Below, piece by piece: positions 34,534 through 41,062 of a DNA stretch of 44,385 bases. The notes below the pieces were generated by a model that worked only from the letters and a program-made list of their open reading frames with translations, did no database searches and was not told the origin of the DNA. The translations under genes and the position numbers were made by a program. Numbering within the stretch: position 1 is the stretch's first letter; every line of letters begins with the position of its first letter. This DNA comes from an uncultured Oscillospiraceae bacterium (GTDB taxonomy: Bacteria > Bacillota > Clostridia > Oscillospirales > Oscillospiraceae): contig CALXFQ010000008.1 in the NCBI GenBank assembly GCA_944387625.1, positions 1 to 44,385 on the forward strand, given 5' to 3'.

Positions 34534-36231
34534 ATGGACTATTTAGAACGCTATCGATCCTGGTGCCAGGCAGATCTGCCTGTGGAAGTGAAGCAGGAGC
34601 TGTCTTCCATCGAGCATGATACCGAGGAATTGAAGGGGCGCTTCGGCGGCGAGCTGCAGTTCGGCACCGCCGGTATGCGGGGCATCATGGGCGCCGGCAG
34701 CAACCGGCTGAACCGCTATACCGTCCGCAGGGCCGCCCAAGGCATGGCCGCCTGGCTGGCCTCCACCGACCTGCCCCAGAAGGCCGCCATCGGCTACGAT
34801 TCCCGGCACAACTCCCAGCTGTTCGCGGAGGTCTGCGCCGTAGCCTTTGCGGAAGCCGGTATCCACACCTGGCTGTATGACCGTCTTGCCCCCACACCTA
34901 TGCTCTCCTTTGCCGTCCGGGAGCTGGGCTGCGGCTGCGGCATCGTGATCTCCGCCAGCCACAACGCCGGCGCTTACAACGGCGTCAAATGCTATGGCCC
35001 GGACGGCTGTCAGATGACCGATGAGCCTGCCGCCATCGTCACCGAAAAGATCGGCACCATCCCCTTCTTCGTGCCTGAGAGCAAGACCTTCCAGGAGTAC
35101 ATGGAAGAAGGGATGATCTGCTACATCAGCCAGGACCTGTGGGAGAAGTACTACGACACGGTGATCGCCGAAGCGGTAGATCCTGAGATGCTCAGCTCCG
35201 CCGGGCTGAACATCGTCTACACCCCTCTGTGTGGCACCGGTATGGAGCCTGTCCGCACCGTTCTGGGCCGCCTGGGAGTGAACATCACCACCGTGGCGTG
35301 CCAGGCCAAGCCTGACGGCGATTTCAAGACCTGTGAGTACCCCAACCCTGAAACGGACGCGGCGCTGGCTGAGAGCTATAAAGTGGCCCGCACCGTCCCC
35401 TGCGACGTGATCCTGGGCACCGACCCGGATGCGGACCGGGTGGCCATCGCTGTGCCTGACGGCACCGGCGGCTTTGTCAAGCTCTCCGGCAACGAGCTGG
35501 GCTTCATGCTGCTGGACTATATCCTCAAGGCTCGTACCGCCAAGCAGGACATCCCGGAAGGCGCCATCACCGTTCGCTCCATCGTGTCCTCGCCCCTGGC
35601 CGACCGGATCGCCGAGCACTATGGCGTGACCATGAAAGCGGTCCTCACCGGCTTCAAGTATATCGGCGGCCAGATCCTGGAGCTGGAGCAGGCAGGCCAT
35701 CCCGAGAAGTTCATCTTTGGCTTTGAAGAGAGCTGCGGCTACCTGAAAGGCACTTACGCCCGGGATAAGGACGCGGTCGTCGCCTCCATGCTGGTGTGTG
35801 AGCTGTCGGCCAGCCTGAAAAAGCAGGGCAGAAACATCCTGGACGCCCTGAACGAGATCTACCAGACCTACGGCTATTACCTGTCCTACGTCCAGAGCAT
35901 CGAGCTGACCGGCGCGGATGCCATGGAGAAGGCGGCCAAGATGATGGCAGACCTTCGCACCCAGGCCCCCGCCTCCATCGGCGGTGCCGCCGTGATCGGC
36001 GTCCGGGACTACAAGTCCGGCATCGCCAGGGACCTGGTCAGCGGTCAGGAAACGCCGATCGCGCTGCCTAAGTCCAATGTTCTGGAGTTCCTGCTGGAAG
36101 GGAAGGGCAGCGTGATCGCCCGGCCTTCCGGCACCGAGCCCAAGGTCAAGTTCTATTATACCGCCGTTGGCCGCTCCAGAGAGGATGCAAAAGCCCTGCT
36201 TGACGCCATGGTGGCCCAGATGTCCAACTGA
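34534..36231 (+). CDS. pgcA: phosphoglucomutase/phosphomannomutase (alpha-D-phosphohexomutase)
   Basis: A 565-aa cytosolic enzyme that interconverts hexose-1- and hexose-6-phosphates, feeding UDP-glucose and wall or lipid glycans. Motifs: substrate entry GTAGMRGIMGAG; the phosphoserine loop GIVISASHNAGAYNGVKCYG (catalytic Ser in SASHN, about residue 143); the magnesium loop GTDPDADRVAIA; the sugar-binding loop FGFEESCGYLKGTYARDKD; and the phosphate-binding loop RPSGTEPKVKFYY. The length fits the Firmicutes PgcA type. TGGAGGTAT precedes the ATG. It could supply activated sugars to the glycosyltransferase operon at 8.8-11.3 kb, but this is only a functional guess. Confidence 0.92.
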   Translation: MDYLERYRSWCQADLPVEVKQELSSIEHDTEELKGRFGGELQFGTAGMRGIMGAGSNRLNRYTVRRAAQGMAAWLASTDLPQKAAIGYDSRHNSQLFAEVCAVAFAEAGIHTWLYDRLAPTPMLSFAVRELGCGCGIVISASHNAGAYNGVKCYGPDGCQMTDEPAAIVTEKIGTIPFFVPESKTFQEYMEEGMICYISQDLWEKYYDTVIAEAVDPEMLSSAGLNIVYTPLCGTGMEPVRTVLGRLGVNITTVACQAKPDGDFKTCEYPNPETDAALAESYKVARTVPCDVILGTDPDADRVAIAVPDGTGGFVKLSGNELGFMLLDYILKARTAKQDIPEGAITVRSIVSSPLADRIAEHYGVTMKAVLTGFKYIGGQILELEQAGHPEKFIFGFEESCGYLKGTYARDKDAVVASMLVCELSASLKKQGRNILDALNEIYQTYGYYLSYVQSIELTGADAMEKAAKMMADLRTQAPASIGGAAVIGVRDYKSGIARDLVSGQETPIALPKSNVLEFLLEGKGSVIARPSGTEPKVKFYYTAVGRSREDAKALLDAMVAQMSN

Positions 36232-36249
36232 TATCCCTTTTCTCCATGC

Positions 36250-36285
36250 CCGAAGCGGACCGATGGTCCGCTTCGGTTCTTTTTT
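36250..36285 (+). terminator. intrinsic terminator of pgcA
   Basis: CCGAAGCGGACC and GGTCCGCTTCGG form a 12-bp perfect stem with a 3-nt loop, followed by TTCTTTTTT. Confidence 0.93.
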
Positions 36286-36327
36286 ATGCCATCAGGAACA
36301 TATGCTTGAGGGAAAGGGGAGAGGTAT

Positions 36328-36756
36328 ATGCGAAAGCAAACAAAAGTCACCGGAAGGTCCATGTCCATGCTGGCCGGTTCCGCCTTGGGCCTGGCTGTGG
36401 AAATGGCCATCACGCTGGTCCTGTGCGCCATCTTGGCCGACCAGGTACTCAAAGAGAGCATATCCCAGGGGGCGGTGGGATACTGGTCCATCGCGATCGT
36501 TGCCCTGGCCGCGGCCGCCGGGGCCGCTGTATCCGCCTGGTCCATCAAACGCCGCTGGGGCATGGTCTGTTTGATCGCAGGGGCGCTGTATTTTCTGACC
36601 CTGCTGGCGATCACCGCGTTCTGCTTCGGAGGGGAATATCAAGGCTTTTGGGCCACCGGGGCAACGATCCTCATCGCCGTATCCGCCGTGGCCGCGTTGG
36701 GCCTGCGGCGCAAAAGAGGCCCTCGCTTGCCTTTGAAAAAATTAAATTATCGTTAA
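36328..36756 (+). CDS. TIGR04086-like four-helix membrane protein
   Basis: A 142-aa protein with a basic start (MRKQTKVTGR), four predicted transmembrane segments (about residues 14-36, 50-68, 76-98 and 104-124) and a basic tail (RRKRGPRLPLKKL). Size and layout match the TIGR04086/DUF3792 family, common in endospore-forming Firmicutes and of unknown function. GGGGAGAGG precedes the ATG. It lies between the pgcA terminator and an A/T-rich gap and seems to be a single-gene unit. Confidence 0.65.
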   Translation: MRKQTKVTGRSMSMLAGSALGLAVEMAITLVLCAILADQVLKESISQGAVGYWSIAIVALAAAAGAAVSAWSIKRRWGMVCLIAGALYFLTLLAITAFCFGGEYQGFWATGATILIAVSAVAALGLRRKRGPRLPLKKLNYR

Positions 36757-36757
36757 C

Positions 36758-36778
36758 TTGTACAGATCTCATGTACAA
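36758..36778. repeat. inverted repeat TTGTACA/TGTACAA
   Basis: Perfect 7-bp arms with a 7-bp spacer directly follow the stop of the TIGR04086-like gene. No T-run follows. It could be an operator for the downstream leader or a weak terminator. The rest of the 36757-37114 gap is A/T-rich and holds three CATAA repeats (36923, 36937, 36949) besides the promoter at 36986. Confidence 0.4.
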
Positions 36779-36985
36779 ATGAACGGATCCCAGGTAACGG
36801 GAAATATTTTGCAAGAAATCCTGCATATCAATATTTTGTGGATGGGCCGGGCGGGGAAGGACTAGATGTTGTTGATCCATCATTGTTTCGCACAATTATG
36901 CAGTGATCGCATATAAAGTTGACATAATGACGTTAACATAAAAATCAGCATAATTTACAAAGATCGTAAAATTATCCAAAACCGC

Positions 36986-37014
36986 TTGAAAAAAATCGGG
37001 TTATGGAGTATAGT
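36986..37014 (+). promoter_or_regulatory. SigA-type promoter of the spoIIM-like/xerD operon
   Basis: TTGAAA (36986-36991), a 17-bp spacer and TATAGT (37009-37014). Transcription would start near 37021, about 95 nt before the spoIIM-like gene. Confidence 0.6.
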
Positions 37015-37032
37015 ATTCAAGCAATGTTGCTC

Positions 37033-37055
37033 AAGGGGCTGTCGTGCCCTTTTTT
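37033..37055 (+). terminator. possible attenuator in the spoIIM-like leader
   Basis: AAGGGGC and GCCCTT can pair around a 6-nt loop (one bulged G), directly followed by TTTT. It begins only about 12 nt after the expected transcription start. Confidence 0.4.
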
Positions 37056-37114
37056 ACATTTGACTGTCTTACTTTACTCCGCTGCTTTGGCCTGGATGGT
37101 CTTTAGGAGGTCAA

Positions 37115-37642
37115 ATGGTGAAAACGACTTGTTTTCGTTCTTCCAGAACGGGCAACAGCTGCAAGTTCACCGCCTTATTTCTTGCGTTTTCATGGTTTGG
37201 CGGTCTGATCCTTGGTATGATGTTCGTCAAGGCCACAGCCACGTTTTTCGTTCCCTTGATGCGCGGTGCCGCTGCCGGTACTGTGTCGATCTGCGGTCTG
37301 CTGGCCTCGGCATTTTTGCCTTTCTTCCTGTCCGGTCTGGCGGCGCTCTATTGTCGTCCGCTTGTTTACTTTATCTGTTTTCTTAAGGCCTTTTCCTATG
37401 GGTGCAATGTACACGGCGTTGCGCTGGCCTTTGGAAACAGCAGCTGGCTGATCCGGCCCCTGCTCCTGTTTTCTGACAGCCTCCTGGTACCGATCTTGTA
37501 TCTGTACTGGCTTCGGGTGTTGTCAGGTGATCACGGTCTTCGGGCGCGGGAACTGGGTATGTCGCTTATTTGGACAGCCGCTGTAGTAACGCTGGACCTG
37601 TCATTCGTTTCGCCGTTTCTGACGGGACTTATGCGAAAGTAA
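37115..37642 (+). CDS. SpoIIM-like integral membrane protein
   Basis: A 175-aa protein with about five hydrophobic segments (LFLAFSWFGGLILGMMF, ICGLLASAFLPFFLSGLAAL, YFICFLKAFSYGCNVHGVAL, LLLFSDSLLVPILYLYWL, LIWTAAVVTLDL). Overall layout and position directly before xerD suggest SpoIIM, a member of the engulfment peptidoglycan-remodelling complex with SpoIID and SpoIIP; in Bacillus spoIIM also lies just upstream of the xerD homologue ripX. Sequence support is weak, so the symbol is left blank. TAGGAGG precedes the ATG at 37115. Confidence 0.6.
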   Translation: MVKTTCFRSSRTGNSCKFTALFLAFSWFGGLILGMMFVKATATFFVPLMRGAAAGTVSICGLLASAFLPFFLSGLAALYCRPLVYFICFLKAFSYGCNVHGVALAFGNSSWLIRPLLLFSDSLLVPILYLYWLRVLSGDHGLRARELGMSLIWTAAVVTLDLSFVSPFLTGLMRK

Positions 37643-37663
37643 GAGGAAAGGTATGCTCGGCCC

Positions 37664-38554
37664 ATGTTGGATCTCATCTGCGCTTATGAAAATTACCTGT
37701 CTAAGGTAAAGCTGGCATCCTCCAACACCGTATCCTCCTATCTGCGGGACATTCGGCAGTTCGCCCAGTGGCTCCAGAGCACGGAGGATCTGTCCGTTGT
37801 GGATGCGACACAACAGAATATCCGGGATTATTTGTCCGAGCTGGAAGCCCAGGGGCGGTCCGGGGCAACGATCTCCAGGAACTTGGCGAGCCTTAAGAAT
37901 TTCTACGCCTATCTGATCTCCTCCGGCTTTCTGGAGCAGTCCCCGGTGTACGATATCCATGTGGACAGGGGAGAGAAGAAGCTCCCCCAGATCCTCACCG
38001 AACGGGAGATCGAGCTTCTGCTGTCCCAGCCGGTCTGTGTGGATGCCAAGGGTTTTCGGGACAAGGCCATGCTGGAATTGATGTACGCCACCGGCATCCG
38101 GGTGTCGGAGCTGATCGATCTGGATGTGGATGACGTGAACCTGGAGCAGGGCATCATCAAATGTTCCAGCGGCAAAAAGGTGCGCTCGATCCCCTTGTAT
38201 CCGGCGGCCCTGCGGGCCTTGACCGTCTATATGCGGGAGTTTCGGGACACCCTGGTGGCCGATCAGAGCGAACGGGCTTTGTTTGTCAATGTGATCGGCT
38301 CCAGGATGAGCCGGCAGGGCTTCTGGAAGATCCTGAAGCATTACCAGACCACCGCCCATATCGAAAAGGATATCACCCCCCACACGCTGCGTCATAGCTT
38401 TGCGGTCCACCTTTTGGAGAACGGGGCGGACCTTGGCTCTCTCCAGGAGCTTATGGGCCATAGTGATATCTCTTCCACTCAGATGTACACACACATGGTA
38501 GGCCAGAACCAGAAGCTAAAGGCGGTATATGAAAAGTGCCATCCCAAAGCTTAA
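37664..38554 (+). CDS. xerD: tyrosine recombinase XerD
   Basis: A 296-aa Xer-type tyrosine recombinase; with a partner it resolves chromosome dimers at dif. The N-terminal SAM-like domain (about residues 1-95) is followed by the catalytic domain, whose residues are all visible: Arg in ATGIRVSELIDL, Lys in SSGKKVRSIP, HxxR in TPHTLRHSFA, His in LMGHSDISST and the nucleophile Tyr in TQMYTHM. The length is typical. It is downstream of the spoIIM-like gene, as ripX is in Bacillus. The ribosome site AGAGGAAAGG is 12 nt away, longer than usual. Confidence 0.93.
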   Translation: MLDLICAYENYLSKVKLASSNTVSSYLRDIRQFAQWLQSTEDLSVVDATQQNIRDYLSELEAQGRSGATISRNLASLKNFYAYLISSGFLEQSPVYDIHVDRGEKKLPQILTEREIELLLSQPVCVDAKGFRDKAMLELMYATGIRVSELIDLDVDDVNLEQGIIKCSSGKKVRSIPLYPAALRALTVYMREFRDTLVADQSERALFVNVIGSRMSRQGFWKILKHYQTTAHIEKDITPHTLRHSFAVHLLENGADLGSLQELMGHSDISSTQMYTHMVGQNQKLKAVYEKCHPKA

Positions 38555-38587
38555 GACCGGTCCGCTCCAGGAGCAGGCCGGTCTTTA
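38553..38587 (+). terminator. intrinsic terminator of xerD
   Basis: AAGACCGG and CCGGTCTT pair across a 17-nt loop that can fold further; TTTAT follows. Confidence 0.7.
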
Positions 38588-38605
38588 TCATGGATCAAAT
38601 GGTGA

Positions 38606-38634
38606 AAGCCCAGCCCCGTTGGGGGGCCGGGCTT
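38606..38634 (-). terminator. hairpin terminator of pfkA
   Basis: On the minus strand AAGCCCGGCCCC pairs with GGGGCTGGGCTT (one mismatch, 5-nt loop), followed by a short T-run. It lies about 22 nt beyond the pfkA stop. Confidence 0.7.
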
Positions 38635-38656
38635 AAAAACAAGCAGGGAAGAGGGG

Positions 38657-39628
38657 TCAAATGCCGGTCATGGCGGCCAGAACATTGACCTCCATTTGCT
38701 GGATGCTTTTCTTCATCGCCAGACCTTCATCGATATCCACGTCCACAAATCCGCCTTCGTGGGTGCAGACGATCCGGTTGGTCTTGCCGGCCAGCAGCAG
38801 CTCCACGGCAAGATATCCCATCTTGGTGGCGTTCACCCGGTCGCGGCCGGTGGGAACACCACCGCGCTGGATGTGTCCGAGCACCGTGACCCGGGGATCC
38901 AGGTCGATGGTCTCCTTGATCTGGGCGGCAATGCCTGCGGCAGACCCGGCGCCCTCGGCCACCACGATCATATAGTGGGTAAAGCCATTGAGCCGCGCCT
39001 GGCGGATCTTCTCGATCACGTCCCGCTCGAAATCGATCGGTTCCTCCGGCACGAGGACGGCGGTAGCGCCTACGGCCAGGCCCACATACATGGCCAGGAA
39101 ACCGGCGTTGCGGCCCATGACCTCCACCACAGAGCAGCGCTCATGGGACTGCATGGTATCCCGGAGCTTGTCGATGCACTCGATGGCTGTATTGGCAGCG
39201 GTATCGAAACCGATGCAGTAGTTGGTGCAGCCGATATCGTTATCGATCGTGCCTGGGATGCCGATCACGTTGATCCCATACTTGGACAGCGCCCGGGCGC
39301 CCCGGAACGTGCCGTCGCCGCCAATGGCGATGATGCTGTCCAGACCCAGGAATTTACAGGTGGACACCGCCTTGCGCTGACCTTCCTCAGTCATAAACTC
39401 TTTGCTGCGAGCGGTATACAAAATGGTACCGCCGCGATTGATGGTATGAGAAACGCTTTTCTCATCCAGCTTGACGATATCTCCGGAGATCAGGCCATTC
39501 CAGCCACGGCGGATGCCATAACACTCCAGGCCATGATACAGCGCGGTACGGACTACGGCGCGAACACAAGCATTCATACCCGGCGCGTCACCGCCGCTGG
39601 TGAGTACACCGATACGTTTGATAGCCAT
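38657..39628 (-). CDS. pfkA: 6-phosphofructokinase (ATP-type)
   Basis: A 323-aa glycolytic enzyme phosphorylating fructose-6-phosphate. The N-terminal ATP-binding loop is IGVLTSGGDAPGMNA, and GGDGTFRGA carries the Gly at the position that favours ATP over pyrophosphate. The catalytic PGTIDNDI (Asp) and MGRNAGFLA follow, as does LGHIQRGGVPTGRDR. Length and layout match bacterial ATP-PFK. CAGGAGGTATCATT precedes the ATG. It is monocistronic with its own promoter and terminator. Confidence 0.96.
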   Translation of the reverse strand: MAIKRIGVLTSGGDAPGMNACVRAVVRTALYHGLECYGIRRGWNGLISGDIVKLDEKSVSHTINRGGTILYTARSKEFMTEEGQRKAVSTCKFLGLDSIIAIGGDGTFRGARALSKYGINVIGIPGTIDNDIGCTNYCIGFDTAANTAIECIDKLRDTMQSHERCSVVEVMGRNAGFLAMYVGLAVGATAVLVPEEPIDFERDVIEKIRQARLNGFTHYMIVVAEGAGSAAGIAAQIKETIDLDPRVTVLGHIQRGGVPTGRDRVNATKMGYLAVELLLAGKTNRIVCTHEGGFVDVDIDEGLAMKKSIQQMEVNVLAAMTGI

Positions 39629-39667
39629 AATGATACCTCCTGAAAATATTACATAGCGCCTATGGAC

Positions 39668-39696
39668 ATTTTATATCGAGATCACCAAAATGTAAA
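39668..39696 (-). promoter_or_regulatory. SigA-type promoter of pfkA
   Basis: On the minus strand TTTACA (39696-39691), a 17-bp spacer and TAAAAT (39673-39668). Confidence 0.6.
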
Positions 39697-39789
39697 GATA
39701 TTTTTCCGACCGATCTGTGCGTGGTCCATAGTCCCAGGCGAACGCCGGACGGCCCGGGGAGGATCTATTGGGGCGGCACAGCATAGGTC

Positions 39790-39818
39790 TTGACACCACG
39801 CCCCTTTTGTGGTATAGT
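39790..39818 (+). promoter_or_regulatory. strong SigA-type promoter of the second tyrosine recombinase
   Basis: A consensus TTGACA (39790-39795), a 17-bp spacer and TATAGT (39813-39818). The transcript start near 39825 lies 3 nt before the 34-bp palindrome, so the leader begins with that hairpin. Confidence 0.8.
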
Positions 39819-39827
39819 TCTGGTATG

Positions 39828-39861
39828 CGAACGCAACAAAATTTTTATTTTGTTGCGTTCG
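39828..39861. repeat. 34-bp perfect palindrome upstream of a tyrosine recombinase
   Basis: The arm CGAACGCAACAAAAT (39828-39842) and its exact complement ATTTTGTTGCGTTCG (39847-39861) flank TTTT. Read as 13-bp arms around an 8-bp core (ATTTTTAT), it has the size and geometry of loxP/FRT-type recombinase sites. As RNA it would be a very stable hairpin at the transcript 5' end. The first 14 nt of the arm recur at 40645-40658. Confidence 0.85.
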
Positions 39862-39873
39862 GAGGAGCCAGGG

Positions 39874-39909
39874 ATGGAGGGATCTTGCCAGGGCTTTCCG
39901 CCCCTTTAA
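39874..39909 (+). CDS. possible 11-residue leader peptide
   Basis: A minimal frame MEGSCQGFPPL with a well-placed GGAGGAG (39861-39867) 6 nt before its ATG. It lies in the recombinase leader, directly after the palindrome and 58 nt before the recombinase start. It shows no run of one amino acid of the kind seen in attenuation peptides. It may be fortuitous; the support is the quality of the ribosome site alone. Confidence 0.3.
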   Translation: MEGSCQGFPPL

Positions 39910-39944
39910 GCCCTCCCCCGGGGCGGCGGAACCGTCCCCAGCCC

Positions 39945-39966
39945 ATATCATATTGGAGGATGATAT
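39945..39966 (+). promoter_or_regulatory. small hairpin presenting the recombinase ribosome site
   Basis: ATATCAT (39945-39951) and ATGATAT (39960-39966) can pair, leaving the ribosome site GGAGG (39955-39959) in the 8-nt loop, one base before the start ATG at 39968. Confidence 0.4.
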
Positions 39967-39967
39967 C

Positions 39968-40972
39968 ATGCGCCAGCGCTATCAGGACTGCCCCCAGATC
40001 CTTCGGGATTTTCTGGCCTATCACGAAACGATCAAAGGACAATCCCCTTTGACCATCTCTGAATACTATTTGGACCTGCGGATGTTCCTTCGGTTCATCA
40101 AGCTCATGCGCTGCGATATGCCGATCGACACGCCGCTGGAGGATGTGCCGATCAAAGACATCGACCTTCAGTTCATCCGGGAGATCACCACATCGGATGT
40201 TTTTGATTTTCTATCCTATCTCACCAGCGAACGGGTGTCCGATCCGAATGCCGCCGTACAGGAGCACGGTATCAGCCCCTCTGCCCGGGCCAGGAAATTG
40301 TCCGCAATCAAATCCTTTTATAAGTATCTGACCGTCCGGACTAAGCTGCTGGATGAAAACCCTGTGGCGGAGCTGGAGTATCCAAAGCTCCGCAAGAGCC
40401 TTCCTAAGTACCTGACTCTGGAGCAGTCCGCCGCCCTCCTTCGGGCGGTGAGCGGCCCAAACCAGAAGCGGGACTATGCCATTTTGATGATCTTTCTCAA
40501 CTGTGGCATCCGGCGCAGCGAGTTGGTGGGGCTTGACCGTACCGACGTCTATGAAGACCGGATCCGGGTGGTGGGCAAAGGCAACAAAGAACGCTTCGTC
40601 TATTTTGGCACCCCCTGCCGGAAGGCCATCGATGCCTACCTGGTCGAACGCAACAAAAAAACACTCTCGGATGACCGGGCGCTGTTTGGATCCAGGAACG
40701 GCAACCGGATCAGCGTGGAAGCCGTCCATCGCCTGGTAAAAAAAGCCTTGCTCCAGGCCGGACTGGACGCCAGCCAGTTCTCCGCCCATAAGTTGCGGCA
40801 TACCGCCGCTACCATGATGCTCTCCGGCGGTGTGGATGTAAAGACCGTTCAGGAGGTGCTGGGTCATGAAAATCTGAACACCACCCAGATCTACACCCAC
40901 ATCGAAAATACGGAGCTGAAGATCGCCGCGGAGGCCAATCCCCTTTCCAAATTGGATCTGACGGAAGGATGA
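39968..40972 (+). CDS. tyrosine recombinase, XerC-like
   Basis: A 334-aa tyrosine recombinase. The N-terminal DNA-binding domain (about residues 1-140) is longer than in XerC/XerD and has an insertion after VFDFLSYLTSERVS. Catalytic residues: Arg in NCGIRRSELVGL, Lys in VVGKGNKERFVY, HxxR in SAHKLRHTAAT, His in LGHENLNTTQ and the nucleophile Tyr in QIYTHI. The start at 39968 follows TTGGAGG by 8 nt; the frame begins slightly upstream at a TTG that overlaps this site. With xerD 1.4 kb away it could be the XerC partner, but its leader (34-bp palindrome, strong promoter) suggests a self-controlled or site-specific role. No phage or transposon genes adjoin it. Confidence 0.88.
   Translation: MRQRYQDCPQILRDFLAYHETIKGQSPLTISEYYLDLRMFLRFIKLMRCDMPIDTPLEDVPIKDIDLQFIREITTSDVFDFLSYLTSERVSDPNAAVQEHGISPSARARKLSAIKSFYKYLTVRTKLLDENPVAELEYPKLRKSLPKYLTLEQSAALLRAVSGPNQKRDYAILMIFLNCGIRRSELVGLDRTDVYEDRIRVVGKGNKERFVYFGTPCRKAIDAYLVERNKKTLSDDRALFGSRNGNRISVEAVHRLVKKALLQAGLDASQFSAHKLRHTAATMMLSGGVDVKTVQEVLGHENLNTTQIYTHIENTELKIAAEANPLSKLDLTEG
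40645..40658 (+). repeat. copy of the palindrome arm inside the recombinase gene
   Basis: CGAACGCAACAAAA is identical to 39828-39841 and is embedded in the codons for V-E-R-N-K-K. The CTGGT preceding it is also found 3 nt further upstream of the leader copy. Confidence 0.75.
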
Positions 40973-40993
40973 GTTCTATCCCCCCAAAAAAAC

Positions 40994-41035
40994 AAAAAAT
41001 GGAGGCTGATGCAGCAACTTGTTACACCAGCCTCC
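40994..41035 (-). terminator. intrinsic terminator of radA
   Basis: GGAGGCTG (41001-41008) and CAGCCTCC (41028-41035) pair. On the minus strand the stem is followed by ATTTTTTG and more T-rich sequence. Confidence 0.85.
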
Positions 41036-41062
41036 GTGTTCCACTTCCCTGCCCTGGGGCTG

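Noticed and set aside
36757..37000. A/T-rich gap as a replication origin
   Set aside because: No DnaA-box cluster and no dnaA, dnaN or parAB genes nearby; the A/T content alone is not evidence.
37003..37386. Alternative plus-strand frame overlapping the spoIIM-like gene
   Set aside because: It starts inside the promoter -10 region, has no ribosome site, and loses coherent membrane-segment pattern where the 37115 frame has it.
39828..39861. The palindrome as a dif site for XerC/XerD
   Set aside because: It shares no recognisable half-site with the Firmicutes dif consensus and is fully symmetric with a different arm sequence; dif is also expected near the replication terminus, for which I see no sign here.
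39828..39861. The palindrome as an intrinsic terminator or LexA operator
   Set aside because: No T-run follows on either strand, and the GAAC/GTTC pairs are far wider apart than the four bases of a Gram-positive LexA box.
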